Shown piece after piece: positions 18,336 to 27,202 of a DNA stretch of 64,000 nucleotides. The DNA is from Salinimicrobium sp963709775 (GTDB taxonomy: Bacteria; Bacteroidota; Bacteroidia; Flavobacteriales; Flavobacteriaceae), in contig CAVPXS010000007.1 in assembly GCA_963709775.1 (NCBI GenBank), positions 434,001-498,000 of the forward strand, in the 5' to 3' direction. The notes beneath the pieces were generated by a model. That model did not search any database. It saw nothing but the letters and a program-made list of their open reading frames with translations, and was not told the origin of the DNA. The stretch's first letter is position 1. Each line of letters starts with the position of its first letter. Position numbers and translations under genes: made by a program.

Positions 18336-20867
18336 TTGAAACTATCTATAAAGGTTATTGCCATTTTGTTCCTGTTGATCTCTATCACAGGTTGCTCGCG
18401 GAAAAAGAACACCTTTCTCAACCGCAACTGGCATGCCGTTACAGCCGAATATAACACACTATACAACGGGAATTTAGCTCTTGATCTGGGAATTGAAGCT
18501 CTTAATGAAAGCTACCTTGACAATTATTGGGGAATACTTCCGGTGGAACGTATGGCGATCAAAGAAGAGGTATTGGCTCCCGGCGAGAACATCAACCCTA
18601 ATTTTCTTGTAGCCGAAGAAAAAGCGGTAAAGGCGATTCAGCGGCACTCCATGTTGATTGAAGGATCCGAAACGAATCCGCAGATTGATGAGGCGTATTT
18701 GTTGTTGGGAAAGGCGAGATATTATGATCAGCGCTTTGTGCCGGCTCTGGAAGCTTTCAACTACATACTTCACAAATATCCTCTTAGCAACACAATTAAT
18801 GAGGCCAGGATTTGGCGGGAAAAGACCAACATGCGTCTTGAATTTGACCAACTGGCTATAAAAAATCTGAAAAAGATCCTGGAAAGCGAGCGACTGGAAG
18901 AGGATGACAGGGCAGAGGCTTCGGCCATACTCGCTCAGGCTTACCTGAATATTAATGCTCCCGATACTGCTGTGGCACACATCAAACGTGCGGCCGAGTT
19001 AACAGATGAAAAAAATAAAGAAGGCCGTTACTGGTATATTACGGGCCAACTTTATGATGTTCTGGGAAAACCGGACAGTGCTTCTTATGCTTTTGACCGG
19101 GTGATCGATCTTAATAGAAAGATCCCACGCATTTACCTGGTGAATGCAATGATAAGGCAAATAGAATATTTGAATGTCACTGCAAAAGAGAAAGCTCTTG
19201 TTCTCGAGCAGCTAAATGCTCTTGCCGAAGACAGGGAAAACAGGCCATACCTTGATAAGATATACTTTCAGCTTGCTGAGTTCCATTATCAGCAGGATTC
19301 CTCAGAACTCGCTATAGATTATTACAATCGTTCGCTTCGAACACCTTCCAATAATACTTACCTGCAGTCCCTGGATTATCAAACTCTGGGAAATATTAAT
19401 TTTGATGCTGCCCGTTACGAAGTAGCCGGGGCATACTTTGACAGCACTCTTTCGAAATTGTCTGAAAATTCAAGAGAATACCGGCTTATAAAAAGAAAGC
19501 GGGATAATCTGGATGATGTGATCTACTACGAAAAAATGGCTCAAAAAGCCGATAGTATCCTGTACCTCGCCTCGTTGTCTGAAGAGGGGCAACTGGAATT
19601 CTTTAATGACTACACTACAAAACTAAGGGAGCAGGCTAAAAGTGAAGCCGAACGTCCTGCACAGCAGCAGGAAGCGCAGAATTTCTTTGAAAATAAACGT
19701 CCTGCCATGCCCGGGATCCCAAACCCCGGTTCCTCATTCTATTTCTATAATCCCACGGCTGTGGCGTATGGGAAGCAGGAGTTTTTCAGGTTGTGGGGTG
19801 ACAGGGAACTTGCCGATAACTGGCGCACGCGCCGCATTAGTGGTGGCGGGGAAGACCTGGTTACCGAAGGAGTGAATGAACTCATTGATAACGATCCAAA
19901 ATTTGATCCTCAGTCATATATAAAAACAATTCCTACTGATGCAGCTGTGCTGGACAGTATAAAAGGGGATCTCAACTTTGCCAGTTATCAACTTGGCTTG
20001 ATCTACAGGGAGAAATTTAATGAAAACGAACTGGCGGCTGAAAGGTTGGAGTTTGTAATTGGAAATCAGCCTGAAGAGAGATTGTTGCTGCCTGCGAAAT
20101 ACAATCTTTATAAAATTTATTCAGATCTCGGAATGACTGCCCGGGCACAATCTCTCAAAAATGACATTTTAGTGACCTATCCCGATTCCCGATATGCTGC
20201 TATTCTTTCCAACCCCGAGAGCTTATTAAGGGATGAGAATAATCCCACAGCTATTTATGAACAGTTGTATAGCAGTTATGAAAATCAGGAATATGCTGAA
20301 GTTATTGCAGAGGTAGATCAATTAACCGGTCAATTTGCAGGAGATGAGATAGTGCCTAAACTGGAGCTTTTAAAAGCCATGGCAGAAGGAAGGTTGTACG
20401 GGTTTGAGGCCTATAAAGCGAGCCTTAATTATGTTGCGCTTAATTACCCGCAATCTATTGAAGGTAAAAAAGCCCAGGAAATTATTAATCAGGCTTTACC
20501 TGCTATGGCAGGATCTCAATTTGTTCCGGATACTTCCGGTACATCCTTTAAGTTGATTTTTCCTTTTGAAAAGGAAGAACGGGAGGAAGCCATCAGATTA
20601 CAGGAGACACTTTTGAGTGCCATGGAGGAATTCGGTTATTCTTGGAAAGTTTCGCGGGATGTTTACAATAAGGAGCAGGATTTTGTTGTAGTTCATGGTT
20701 TTAATTCCGAAGCAGAGGCAAATACTTTTGCTCAAAGATTAACCGGGGACGATAAATACCCGATTGATAAAAAATCTTTTTATATTTCCACCCCAAACTA
20801 CAGGATCGTGCAGATCCATAAAAATATTGAAACCTACTTAGATTCATTAAACACCCCCACGCAATAA
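18336..20867 (+). CDS. sprE: gliding motility / type IX secretion lipoprotein SprE (PorW)
   Basis: An 843-residue lipoprotein. The TTG start gives a signal peptide MKLSIKVIAILFLLISITGC with lipobox ITGC, Cys near residue 20. The conserved SprE opening NRNWHAVTAEYNTLYNGN follows, then tetratricopeptide repeats (residues about 115-390) and a C-terminal SPOR-like segment around FVVVHGFNSEAEANTFAQRL. SprE/PorW is required for secretion of adhesins by the type IX system and for gliding in Flavobacterium johnsoniae. It is followed at once by the bactofilin gene (1-bp overlap). Confidence 0.9.
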   Translation: MKLSIKVIAILFLLISITGCSRKKNTFLNRNWHAVTAEYNTLYNGNLALDLGIEALNESYLDNYWGILPVERMAIKEEVLAPGENINPNFLVAEEKAVKAIQRHSMLIEGSETNPQIDEAYLLLGKARYYDQRFVPALEAFNYILHKYPLSNTINEARIWREKTNMRLEFDQLAIKNLKKILESERLEEDDRAEASAILAQAYLNINAPDTAVAHIKRAAELTDEKNKEGRYWYITGQLYDVLGKPDSASYAFDRVIDLNRKIPRIYLVNAMIRQIEYLNVTAKEKALVLEQLNALAEDRENRPYLDKIYFQLAEFHYQQDSSELAIDYYNRSLRTPSNNTYLQSLDYQTLGNINFDAARYEVAGAYFDSTLSKLSENSREYRLIKRKRDNLDDVIYYEKMAQKADSILYLASLSEEGQLEFFNDYTTKLREQAKSEAERPAQQQEAQNFFENKRPAMPGIPNPGSSFYFYNPTAVAYGKQEFFRLWGDRELADNWRTRRISGGGEDLVTEGVNELIDNDPKFDPQSYIKTIPTDAAVLDSIKGDLNFASYQLGLIYREKFNENELAAERLEFVIGNQPEERLLLPAKYNLYKIYSDLGMTARAQSLKNDILVTYPDSRYAAILSNPESLLRDENNPTAIYEQLYSSYENQEYAEVIAEVDQLTGQFAGDEIVPKLELLKAMAEGRLYGFEAYKASLNYVALNYPQSIEGKKAQEIINQALPAMAGSQFVPDTSGTSFKLIFPFEKEEREEAIRLQETLLSAMEEFGYSWKVSRDVYNKEQDFVVVHGFNSEAEANTFAQRLTGDDKYPIDKKSFYISTPNYRIVQIHKNIETYLDSLNTPTQ

Positions 20868-21280
20868 TGTTTAAACAGGATAAGGCAAATTCGACAACAG
20901 AGAACAGCAAAGAACAAAATAAAATATCCCCCGGCACAAAGATCAAGGGAAACATCGAAGCCAAAGGCGGCTTTAGGATAGACGGTTGTGTTGAAGGAAC
21001 CGTAAAAACCCCCGGGAAGGTGGTGATAGGAAAAGATGGATGTGTGAATGGAGAACTGGAATGCGAAAATGCCGACATTGAAGGAAAATTTTCTGGAAAT
21101 CTTAAGATACAGGGGACATTAAGTCTTCGAAGTACAGCAGTAATTGATGGGGAAGCCATAGTTTCTAAACTGGCGGTAGAGCCTGGAGCAACCTTTAACG
21201 CCACCTGCACAATGCGGGGCGGGGTGAAAGCAATTCGCAATGAAAGAGGAGAAAAACAACGACAAGAAAAGTCAGCTTAA
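20867..21280 (+). CDS. bactofilin family polymer-forming protein
   Basis: A 137-residue protein with a flexible polar N-terminus and a right-handed beta-helix core made of short Gly-rich turns (GTKIKGNIEAKGGFRIDG, GTVKTPGKVVIG, GKFSGNLKIQGTL). This fits the bactofilin (DUF583) family of nucleotide-free cytoskeletal filaments, which shape cells and anchor envelope complexes. It overlaps sprE by 1 bp and atpZ by 41 bp, a large overlap that ties its expression to the ATP synthase operon. Confidence 0.92.
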   Translation: MFKQDKANSTTENSKEQNKISPGTKIKGNIEAKGGFRIDGCVEGTVKTPGKVVIGKDGCVNGELECENADIEGKFSGNLKIQGTLSLRSTAVIDGEAIVSKLAVEPGATFNATCTMRGGVKAIRNERGEKQRQEKSA

Positions 21281-21470
21281 GAACTGGGCCATATTTACCG
21301 GGATTGCTTTTCAAATGGGCGCCACGATCTTCATTTGCGCCTGGATTGGAAAAAAACTGGATGAAAGATATCCCATGGAAAAGAACTGGTTTACAATTGG
21401 TTTTGTTCTTTTTGGTTTAGTCGCTTCGGTCTACGTTGTTTTAAAACAACTCAAACGCTACAATAATTGA
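21240..21470 (+). CDS. atpZ: AtpZ/AtpI family protein
   Basis: A 76-residue protein with a charged start (MKEEKNNDKKSQLKNW) and two membrane helices, the first FTGIAFQMGATIFICAWIGKKLDERYP, the second WFTIGFVLFGLVASVYVVLKQL. The GKKLDE motif after helix 1 is the AtpZ hallmark. Members help assemble the F0 ring or import Mg2+/Ca2+ beside the ATP synthase. The start lies inside the bactofilin gene. Confidence 0.88.
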   Translation: MKEEKNNDKKSQLKNWAIFTGIAFQMGATIFICAWIGKKLDERYPMEKNWFTIGFVLFGLVASVYVVLKQLKRYNN

Positions 21471-21871
21471 ATCCAGAAATTTTCAAAGACCTGTTGAGGT
21501 TTACTTTTTTGCTTTTTCTAGTGGCAGGGATAAGTTATGGTCTCCATTATGGATTTTTAACTTATTTTCAGAATGACCGCCCAATGGAACTGGTGAACTT
21601 CGCCTATAAATTCAATGTGGGCATTACGCTGCTGTTCACCTCCACGATTATTTTGGCCAGTGAACATCTTAAAGAACAGTTAGGTTTTATCTTTTTAATT
21701 AGCGGGATGGTAAAGCTGGGGATCTTCTTTTACCTCATAAAAACATCAGAGTTTGTTTTGGACAAATCTGTCTTTTTGCATTTTTTTGTCCCTTACGCAC
21801 TGTGCATCGTGGTGGAAATTGTCTTCATTGCTAAAATTCTAAATCGTACTAACTTCTCGAATGACAAGTAA
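21467..21871 (+). CDS. DUF6168 family membrane protein of the ATP synthase operon
   Basis: A 134-residue protein with four hydrophobic segments (LLRFTFLLFLVAGISYGLHYGF, VGITLLFTSTIILAS, LGFIFLISGMVKLGIFFYL, LHFFVPYALCIVVEIVFIA), the topology of AtpI. Its TTG start overlaps the atpZ stop (TTGA). It sits where atpI lies in other bacteria, so a role in c-ring assembly is a reasonable inference, not shown. Confidence 0.8.
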   Translation: MNPEIFKDLLRFTFLLFLVAGISYGLHYGFLTYFQNDRPMELVNFAYKFNVGITLLFTSTIILASEHLKEQLGFIFLISGMVKLGIFFYLIKTSEFVLDKSVFLHFFVPYALCIVVEIVFIAKILNRTNFSNDK

Positions 21872-21936
21872 TTACGCTTCTTTCGGCGGAAAAAAACTAA
21901 TAGTGTACATAGGCTGCTTTTTTTTATATAATTATG

Positions 21937-21944
21937 TACATTTG
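21937..21944 (+). promoter_or_regulatory. -7 element (TACATTTG) upstream of atpB
   Basis: TACATTTG is a full TAnnTTTG match, 33 bp before the atpB ATG, in the only sizeable gap between DUF6168 and atpB. It implies that atpBEFHAG can be transcribed separately from sprE-bactofilin-atpZ. Confidence 0.55.
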
Positions 21945-21977
21945 CAGCCGAATTAAAGGACTGTAATTTACCTGAAA

Positions 21978-23090
21978 ATGCAAAAGGAAAACGTTGCGAA
22001 GTTTTTATTAGCCTGTCTTTTAATGTTTGTGAGTTTCAACTCACAGGCATTTAGTGTTAAAGAACCTCAGGAAGGAGGGGACGCAAAAGTTAACACCGAG
22101 GAAGAAATCGAGGCATACATTGATCATCACCTTGCCGACTCTTATTACGTAAATTTCTTTTCGGATGCGGAGACCGGAGCTCACTACGGCTTTCCACTTC
22201 CGGTTATCCTTTGGGATGACGGATTGAAAGTTTTTTCATCTGGTAAATTCCACCATGGTGAAGATATCGTTGAGGTGGACGGGCAGCATTACCGTTTGTA
22301 TCACTCTCATATTTATAAAACTAATGCCGAGGGAACCATTAATTATGATGAAGATGGTTTTCCTGCAAATGAAAGACCATGGGATTTTTCAATCACCAAG
22401 AATGTGCTTACAATGATGCTTGTGAGTCTTTTAATGCTCATTCTTTTCACAAGTCTTGCAAATACATATAAAAAGAGAGCAATACCAAAGAAATTTGGCC
22501 GTGTTCTTGAACCGCTTGTTCTTTACGTGCGTGATGAAATTGCTAAGCCAAACATCGGGAAGAACTATAGAAAATACACCGGATTCCTATTAACAGTTTT
22601 CTTTTTTATCTGGATCCTTAACCTTTTAGGTATGACACCACTTGGTGTGAACGTGACAGGAAATATTGCGGTAACCTTCGCACTGGCCCTGGTAACCTTT
22701 ATTATTGTTCAGTTCTCCGGGAATAAAGATTACTGGAAACACATTTTTTGGATGCCGGGTGTTCCTGTTCCTATGAAGATCATTCTTGCCCCAATCGAGG
22801 TTTTGGGAATGTTCACCAAGCCATTCGCCCTTATGATCCGACTTTTTGCCAACATGACGGCGGGTCACGTGATCGTGATGACGTTGCTTGGATTGATCGT
22901 GATATTCCAGAACTGGATCGCAGGACCTGCGTTCTTTGGATTTACAATTTTTATTTCAATTATCGAATTACTGGTAGCTTTTCTACAGGCATATATCTTC
23001 ACCCTGCTTAGTGCCCTTTACATAGGGATGGCGGTTGAGGAGCATGATCATGATCATCCTGCCGATAACGAAGATATCCCCGTATTATAG
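21978..23090 (+). CDS. atpB: F0F1 ATP synthase subunit a
   Basis: Proton half-channel subunit of the F0 motor. It is 370 residues, longer than the usual 240-290, because of a signal peptide (MQKENVAKFLLACLLMFVSFNSQAF) and a roughly 110-residue periplasmic, His/Asp-rich extension before the first membrane helix; this is usual in Bacteroidota. The channel Arg is in MIRLFANMTAGH near residue 288. The C-terminal tail is His/Asp-rich (EEHDHDHPADNED). Confidence 0.96.
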   Translation: MQKENVAKFLLACLLMFVSFNSQAFSVKEPQEGGDAKVNTEEEIEAYIDHHLADSYYVNFFSDAETGAHYGFPLPVILWDDGLKVFSSGKFHHGEDIVEVDGQHYRLYHSHIYKTNAEGTINYDEDGFPANERPWDFSITKNVLTMMLVSLLMLILFTSLANTYKKRAIPKKFGRVLEPLVLYVRDEIAKPNIGKNYRKYTGFLLTVFFFIWILNLLGMTPLGVNVTGNIAVTFALALVTFIIVQFSGNKDYWKHIFWMPGVPVPMKIILAPIEVLGMFTKPFALMIRLFANMTAGHVIVMTLLGLIVIFQNWIAGPAFFGFTIFISIIELLVAFLQAYIFTLLSALYIGMAVEEHDHDHPADNEDIPVL

Positions 23091-23133
23091 TATAAACGTT
23101 TTTAAGAGTAAGTTTAATTTTTAATAAGTAAGT

Positions 23134-23331
23134 ATGGAAGCCTTAAATTTAGATTTGATTGGAGCTGGTTTAATTATTATTGGAGCCGGTTTTGGTCTTG
23201 GTAAGATTGGTAGCGCTGCAATGGAAGGAATTGCACGTCAGCCAGAAGCTGCCGGTAAAATCCAAACTGCAATGATTATCATCGCTGCACTTTTGGAAGG
23301 TGTTGCTTTTGCTGCTCTTTTCGCAGTATAA
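23134..23331 (+). CDS. atpE: F0F1 ATP synthase subunit c
   Basis: A 65-residue hairpin with two membrane helices joined by the polar loop ARQPEA. The ion-carrying Glu is in AALLEGVAF near residue 55. It lacks the full set of Na+ ligands around that Glu (Ser/Thr next to Glu is replaced by Gly), so proton coupling is more likely than sodium coupling; this is an inference. It is shorter than the E. coli subunit (79). Confidence 0.95.
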   Translation: MEALNLDLIGAGLIIIGAGFGLGKIGSAAMEGIARQPEAAGKIQTAMIIIAALLEGVAFAALFAV

Positions 23332-23348
23332 TCAATCAGAAAAAAACT

Positions 23349-23381
23349 TCAAGCTTTGCAGCGGTTGGCTGCAAGGCTTGA
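23349..23381 (+). promoter_or_regulatory. 14-bp stem-loop between atpE and atpF
   Basis: TCAAGCTTTGCAGC at 23349-23362 pairs with GCTGCAAGGCTTGA at 23368-23381 over a 5-base loop, with one T-G wobble. It is followed by ATTTATTAAAAATT, not by a strong T run. In this place it may protect the atpE 3' end or reduce read-through into atpF, matching the high c-subunit need; that role is inferred. Confidence 0.55.
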
Positions 23382-23419
23382 TTTATTAAAAATTAAACAT
23401 TAGAAGAAATAAATAGAAT

Positions 23420-23920
23420 ATGGAAAAGTTAGTTAACGATTTTTCTTTTGGATTGTTTTTCTGGCAGATCATTATCCTGGTCGTGCTTATCGCATTACTT
23501 CGCAAATTTGCATGGAAACCCATTTTAGATGCCTTGAATTCAAGGGAGCAGGGAATTCAGGATGCACTTGATTCGGCTGAAAAAGCTCGTAAAGAGATGC
23601 AAAACCTGCAGGCAGATAATGAGAAATTGTTACAGGAAGCTCGTTTGGAGCGTGACAACATGATCAAAGAAGCCAGACAGATCAAGGATAAAATGATTTC
23701 TGAAGCAAAAGAAGATGCACAGAAAGAAGGAGAGAAAATGATCCAGCAGGCAAAAGCAACTATCCAAACTGAAAAGAATGCCGCTCTTGCCGATATTAAA
23801 AATCAGGTAGCTACTTTGTCTGTACAAATAGCCGAGAAGGTGGTAAGAGAAGAGCTTTCAACCAAAGCGAAGCAGGAAAGACTGGTTGAAGATATGCTTG
23901 ATGATGTTACCTTAAATTAA
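23420..23920 (+). CDS. atpF: F0F1 ATP synthase subunit b
   Basis: A 166-residue peripheral-stalk subunit. One N-terminal membrane helix (FGLFFWQIIILVVLIALL) is followed by a long Ala/Glu/Lys/Gln-rich coiled coil to the end. It starts 88 bp after atpE and ends 4 bp before atpH. Confidence 0.95.
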   Translation: MEKLVNDFSFGLFFWQIIILVVLIALLRKFAWKPILDALNSREQGIQDALDSAEKARKEMQNLQADNEKLLQEARLERDNMIKEARQIKDKMISEAKEDAQKEGEKMIQQAKATIQTEKNAALADIKNQVATLSVQIAEKVVREELSTKAKQERLVEDMLDDVTLN

Positions 23921-23924
23921 TAAG

Positions 23925-24479
23925 ATGCAGGGAAGCAGAGCAGCCGCAAGATATGCCAAAGCCCTTTTGAGCCTGGCAAAAGATAAGAACGTCGCTAATG
24001 AGGTTAATGATGATATGACCACCATTAGTGAAACCATTGCAAATAGCAGTGATCTCAGGAATTTTCTTAAGAATCCTGTGATTAAAAATAACATGAAGAA
24101 AAGTGCCCTTTTAGAGATCTTTAGATCTGTGAATGGGGTTACTTCAGGATTGTTCGCAGTTTTGATCGAGAATAACCGTCTTGATATTCTTCCGCTGGTA
24201 GCAAAGAATTACAACCGTCTTTTTGATGAGATGAATGGGGTTCAGGTAGCCAGGGTTACTACGGCTATACCTCTTACTCCTGCGTTGGAAGCTAAGATTC
24301 AGCAAAAGGTAAAGGAGTTGACAGGGAATGAGGCGAAAATCGAAAATATTATCGATGAGAGTATCATTGGGGGATTCATTTTAAGAGTGGGTGACATCCA
24401 GTATAACGGAAGTGTTAGCGCCCAGCTCACCAATTTGAAAAGAGAATTACTGAACAATACATACGTTACAAAAATTTAA
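23925..24479 (+). CDS. atpH: F0F1 ATP synthase subunit delta
   Basis: A 184-residue subunit that links the F1 head to the b stalk. Typical opening SRAAARYAKALLSLAKDKN and typical C-terminal IGGFILRVGDIQYNGSVSAQL. Located between atpF and atpA as expected. Confidence 0.95.
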   Translation: MQGSRAAARYAKALLSLAKDKNVANEVNDDMTTISETIANSSDLRNFLKNPVIKNNMKKSALLEIFRSVNGVTSGLFAVLIENNRLDILPLVAKNYNRLFDEMNGVQVARVTTAIPLTPALEAKIQQKVKELTGNEAKIENIIDESIIGGFILRVGDIQYNGSVSAQLTNLKRELLNNTYVTKI

Positions 24480-24523
24480 TGAAAACCGTTGCGCCACGGC
24501 GCAGCATTTTATTCTAAATAATT

Positions 24524-26104
24524 ATGGCAGAAATTAATCCGGCTGAAGTATCAGCGATTTTAAAGAAACAGCTTTCCGGGTTTGAGGCTAAGGCTTCACT
24601 TGACGAAGTAGGTACTGTACTCAACATTGGGGATGGTATCGCTAACGTTTACGGACTGGCAAATGCGCAATACGGCGAGTTGGTGGAGTTTGAAGGTGGA
24701 CTTGAAGGAATCGTACTTAACCTTGAAGAAGATAACGTTGGGGTTGTACTTTTAGGCCCTTACAAGCAGGTAAAAGAGGGAGCTACTGTTAAAAGGACCC
24801 AGAGAATTGCTTCTATCAATGTAGGTGAAGGAATCGTAGGACGTGTTGTTGATACTCTTGGAGCGCCAATTGATGGAAAAGGTCCTATTGAAGGAGAAAC
24901 TTTCCAGATGCCACTTGAGCGTAAAGCACCGGGTGTAATTTACCGCCAGCCGGTAACCGAGCCTCTTCAAACGGGGATCAAGTCTATCGATGCTATGGTT
25001 CCAATTGGACGTGGACAGAGGGAGCTTGTAATTGGTGACCGTCAAACCGGTAAGACTGCTGTGGTTATTGATACCATTCTTAACCAGAAAGAATTTTATG
25101 ATGCAGGGGAACCTGTTTATTGTATATATGTAGCTATTGGGCAAAAAGCCTCTACAGTTGCTGGTATTGCTAAGATCCTTGAAGACAAGGGAGCTCTTGC
25201 ATATACGACTATTGTTGCTGCAAACGCATCTGACCCTGCTCCAATGCAGGTTTATGCACCATTTGCAGGTGCTGCGATAGGTGAGTACTTTAGAGATACC
25301 GGTCGTCCTGCATTGATCGTTTATGATGATCTTTCAAAACAGGCTGTTGCTTACCGTGAGGTATCTTTGCTTCTAAGACGTCCACCGGGACGTGAAGCAT
25401 ATCCTGGAGACGTTTTCTTCCTTCACTCAAGATTACTTGAGCGTGCTGCAAAGGTTATTGCAGATGATGATATCGCAAAGAACATGAACGACCTTCCAGA
25501 CGTTCTTAAAGACAAAGTTAAAGGTGGAGGATCGCTTACAGCACTTCCGCTTATTGAGACTCAGGCGGGTGACGTTTCGGCTTATATCCCAACCAACGTG
25601 ATCTCGATCACCGATGGACAGATATTCCTTACTTCAGATTTATTTAACTCGGGTGTGCGTCCTGCAATTAACGTAGGTATCTCGGTATCACGTGTTGGTG
25701 GTGCAGCTCAGATTAAATCCATGAAGAAAGTTGCGGGTACATTAAAACTTGACCAGGCGCAGTATCGTGAACTTGAAGCTTTTGCAAAGTTTGGATCAGA
25801 TCTTGACCCTGCAACCCTTAACATCATTGAAAAAGGTAAGCGTAACGTGGAGATCCTTAAGCAGGCAGAGAACAACCCTTACCCTGTGGAGAACCAAATC
25901 GCCATCATCTATGCAGGTGCAAAGAACCTTTTGAGAAATGTTCCAGTAGACAGGATTAGAGAGTTTGAAAAAGAATACCTGGAATATCTTGATGCCAAGC
26001 ACAGAGATGTACTTGATCAATTGAAAGCCGGTAAGCTTACAGATGAGATTACAGATACGCTTACACAGGTAGTAAAAGAGCTTTCAGCTAAATATAAAAA
26101 GTAG
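24524..26104 (+). CDS. atpA: F0F1 ATP synthase subunit alpha
   Basis: Non-catalytic nucleotide-binding subunit of F1, 526 residues. The P-loop is GDRQTGKT near residue 171, and the family motifs RPPGREAYPGDVFFLHSRLLERAA and PTNVISITDGQIFL are present. Its partner beta and epsilon genes (atpD, atpC) are not in the window; in Bacteroidota they usually form a separate operon. Confidence 0.97.
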   Translation: MAEINPAEVSAILKKQLSGFEAKASLDEVGTVLNIGDGIANVYGLANAQYGELVEFEGGLEGIVLNLEEDNVGVVLLGPYKQVKEGATVKRTQRIASINVGEGIVGRVVDTLGAPIDGKGPIEGETFQMPLERKAPGVIYRQPVTEPLQTGIKSIDAMVPIGRGQRELVIGDRQTGKTAVVIDTILNQKEFYDAGEPVYCIYVAIGQKASTVAGIAKILEDKGALAYTTIVAANASDPAPMQVYAPFAGAAIGEYFRDTGRPALIVYDDLSKQAVAYREVSLLLRRPPGREAYPGDVFFLHSRLLERAAKVIADDDIAKNMNDLPDVLKDKVKGGGSLTALPLIETQAGDVSAYIPTNVISITDGQIFLTSDLFNSGVRPAINVGISVSRVGGAAQIKSMKKVAGTLKLDQAQYRELEAFAKFGSDLDPATLNIIEKGKRNVEILKQAENNPYPVENQIAIIYAGAKNLLRNVPVDRIREFEKEYLEYLDAKHRDVLDQLKAGKLTDEITDTLTQVVKELSAKYKK

Positions 26105-26219
26105 TATTGAGTATGGAGAAATGAGTTTTGAGAAATTCATTTCCTGTTTTCAAATTTGAATTAAAGTATTGAGATATTTAGATCTCACATCTAATATCTC
26201 AATACTCAATACTTAACAA
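26105..26219. repeat. low-complexity inverted repeats between atpA and atpG
   Basis: The gap contains GTATTGAGTAT near 26105 and its inverse ATACTCAATAC near 26205, plus further TATTGAG, TCTCAATAC and ATCTCACATCT units. The two ends could pair into an imperfect hairpin spanning most of the gap. No start codon or ORF of note. It resembles the repeats at 11969 and 29806. Confidence 0.55.
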
Positions 26220-26221
26220 TA

Positions 26222-27082
26222 ATGGCCAATTTAAAAGAATTACGAAGCAGGATCACCTCGGTTTCTTCAACCATGCAGATCACCAGTGCCATGAAAATGG
26301 TATCGGCTGCAAAGTTGAGCAAAGCCCAGGATGCCATTACTGCAATGAGACCTTATTCTGAAAAGCTTTCTGAATTACTACAGTCGCTTAGCGCCACTCT
26401 TGACAGTGACCAAAGCAGCAAATATTCTGAACAGCGGGAGGTGAATAATGTCCTTATAGTATCAATTTCTTCCAATCGTGGATTGGCAGGTGCGTTTAAC
26501 TCAAACATAGTTAAGGCATCGAAGTATGTTGTGAATCGTGATTACGAAAACAAAAATGTTGAATTCTTTACCATTGGTAAGAAGGCGAACGACATTCTAA
26601 AGAAGACTCACAAGATCTTTCGCAATGAAACTGAAATCTATGATGATCTTAGTTTTGAAAACGCAGAAGCTGTTGCGCAGGACCTTATGAAATTGTTTGT
26701 TGAGGGTAAATATGACAAAATAGTTCTCGTTTACAATCAATTTGTAAATGCGGCTACTCAGAAAGTTCAGGTAGAACAGTTTTTACCCATTGTGCCGGTT
26801 GAAAAGGATGAGAATGTTACTTTAGACTATATTTTTGAACCTTCAAAAGAAGAGATCGTACTGGAATTAATTCCTAAATCTCTAAAAATGCAGGTTTATA
26901 AGGCGCTAAGAGATTCTTTCGCTTCTGAACACGGTGCGCGTATGACTGCCATGCATAAAGCTACAGATAACGCTACCGAACTTAGGGATTCCCTTAAACT
27001 ATCATACAATAAAGCACGACAGGCTTCCATTACCAATGAGATCCTTGAGATCGTAGGTGGAGCTGAAGCTTTAAATAAATAG
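26222..27082 (+). CDS. atpG: F0F1 ATP synthase subunit gamma
   Basis: The rotating shaft subunit, 286 residues. Opening MANLKELRSRITSV and SAMKMVSAAKLSKAQ, the conserved SSNRGLAGAFNSN near residue 83, and the C-terminal coil ending SITNEILEIVGGAEAL. It ends the operon and is followed by two stem-loops. Confidence 0.96.
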   Translation: MANLKELRSRITSVSSTMQITSAMKMVSAAKLSKAQDAITAMRPYSEKLSELLQSLSATLDSDQSSKYSEQREVNNVLIVSISSNRGLAGAFNSNIVKASKYVVNRDYENKNVEFFTIGKKANDILKKTHKIFRNETEIYDDLSFENAEAVAQDLMKLFVEGKYDKIVLVYNQFVNAATQKVQVEQFLPIVPVEKDENVTLDYIFEPSKEEIVLELIPKSLKMQVYKALRDSFASEHGARMTAMHKATDNATELRDSLKLSYNKARQASITNEILEIVGGAEALNK

Positions 27083-27093
27083 AATAATTATAC

Positions 27094-27150
27094 AGCTGAA
27101 TTTCAGCTTTTTACAACTCCATGTCGACAGGCATGGAGTTTTTTGTTTTT
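27094..27150 (+). terminator. tandem rho-independent terminators after atpG
   Basis: First hairpin AGCTGAA/TTCAGCT with TTTTT at about 27094-27113. Second hairpin AACTCCATG/CATGGAGTT followed by TTTTGTTTTT at 27115-27150. Both read in the atp direction. Confidence 0.85.
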
Positions 27151-27202
27151 AATTGGTACTAAAATTGAAGTATTATTGCCTGAACAGTAAACAATTTGCA
27201 CC

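Noticed and set aside
18474..18980. 168-codon minus-strand ORF
   Set aside because: Fully antisense to the well-supported sprE coding region, with no family motif.
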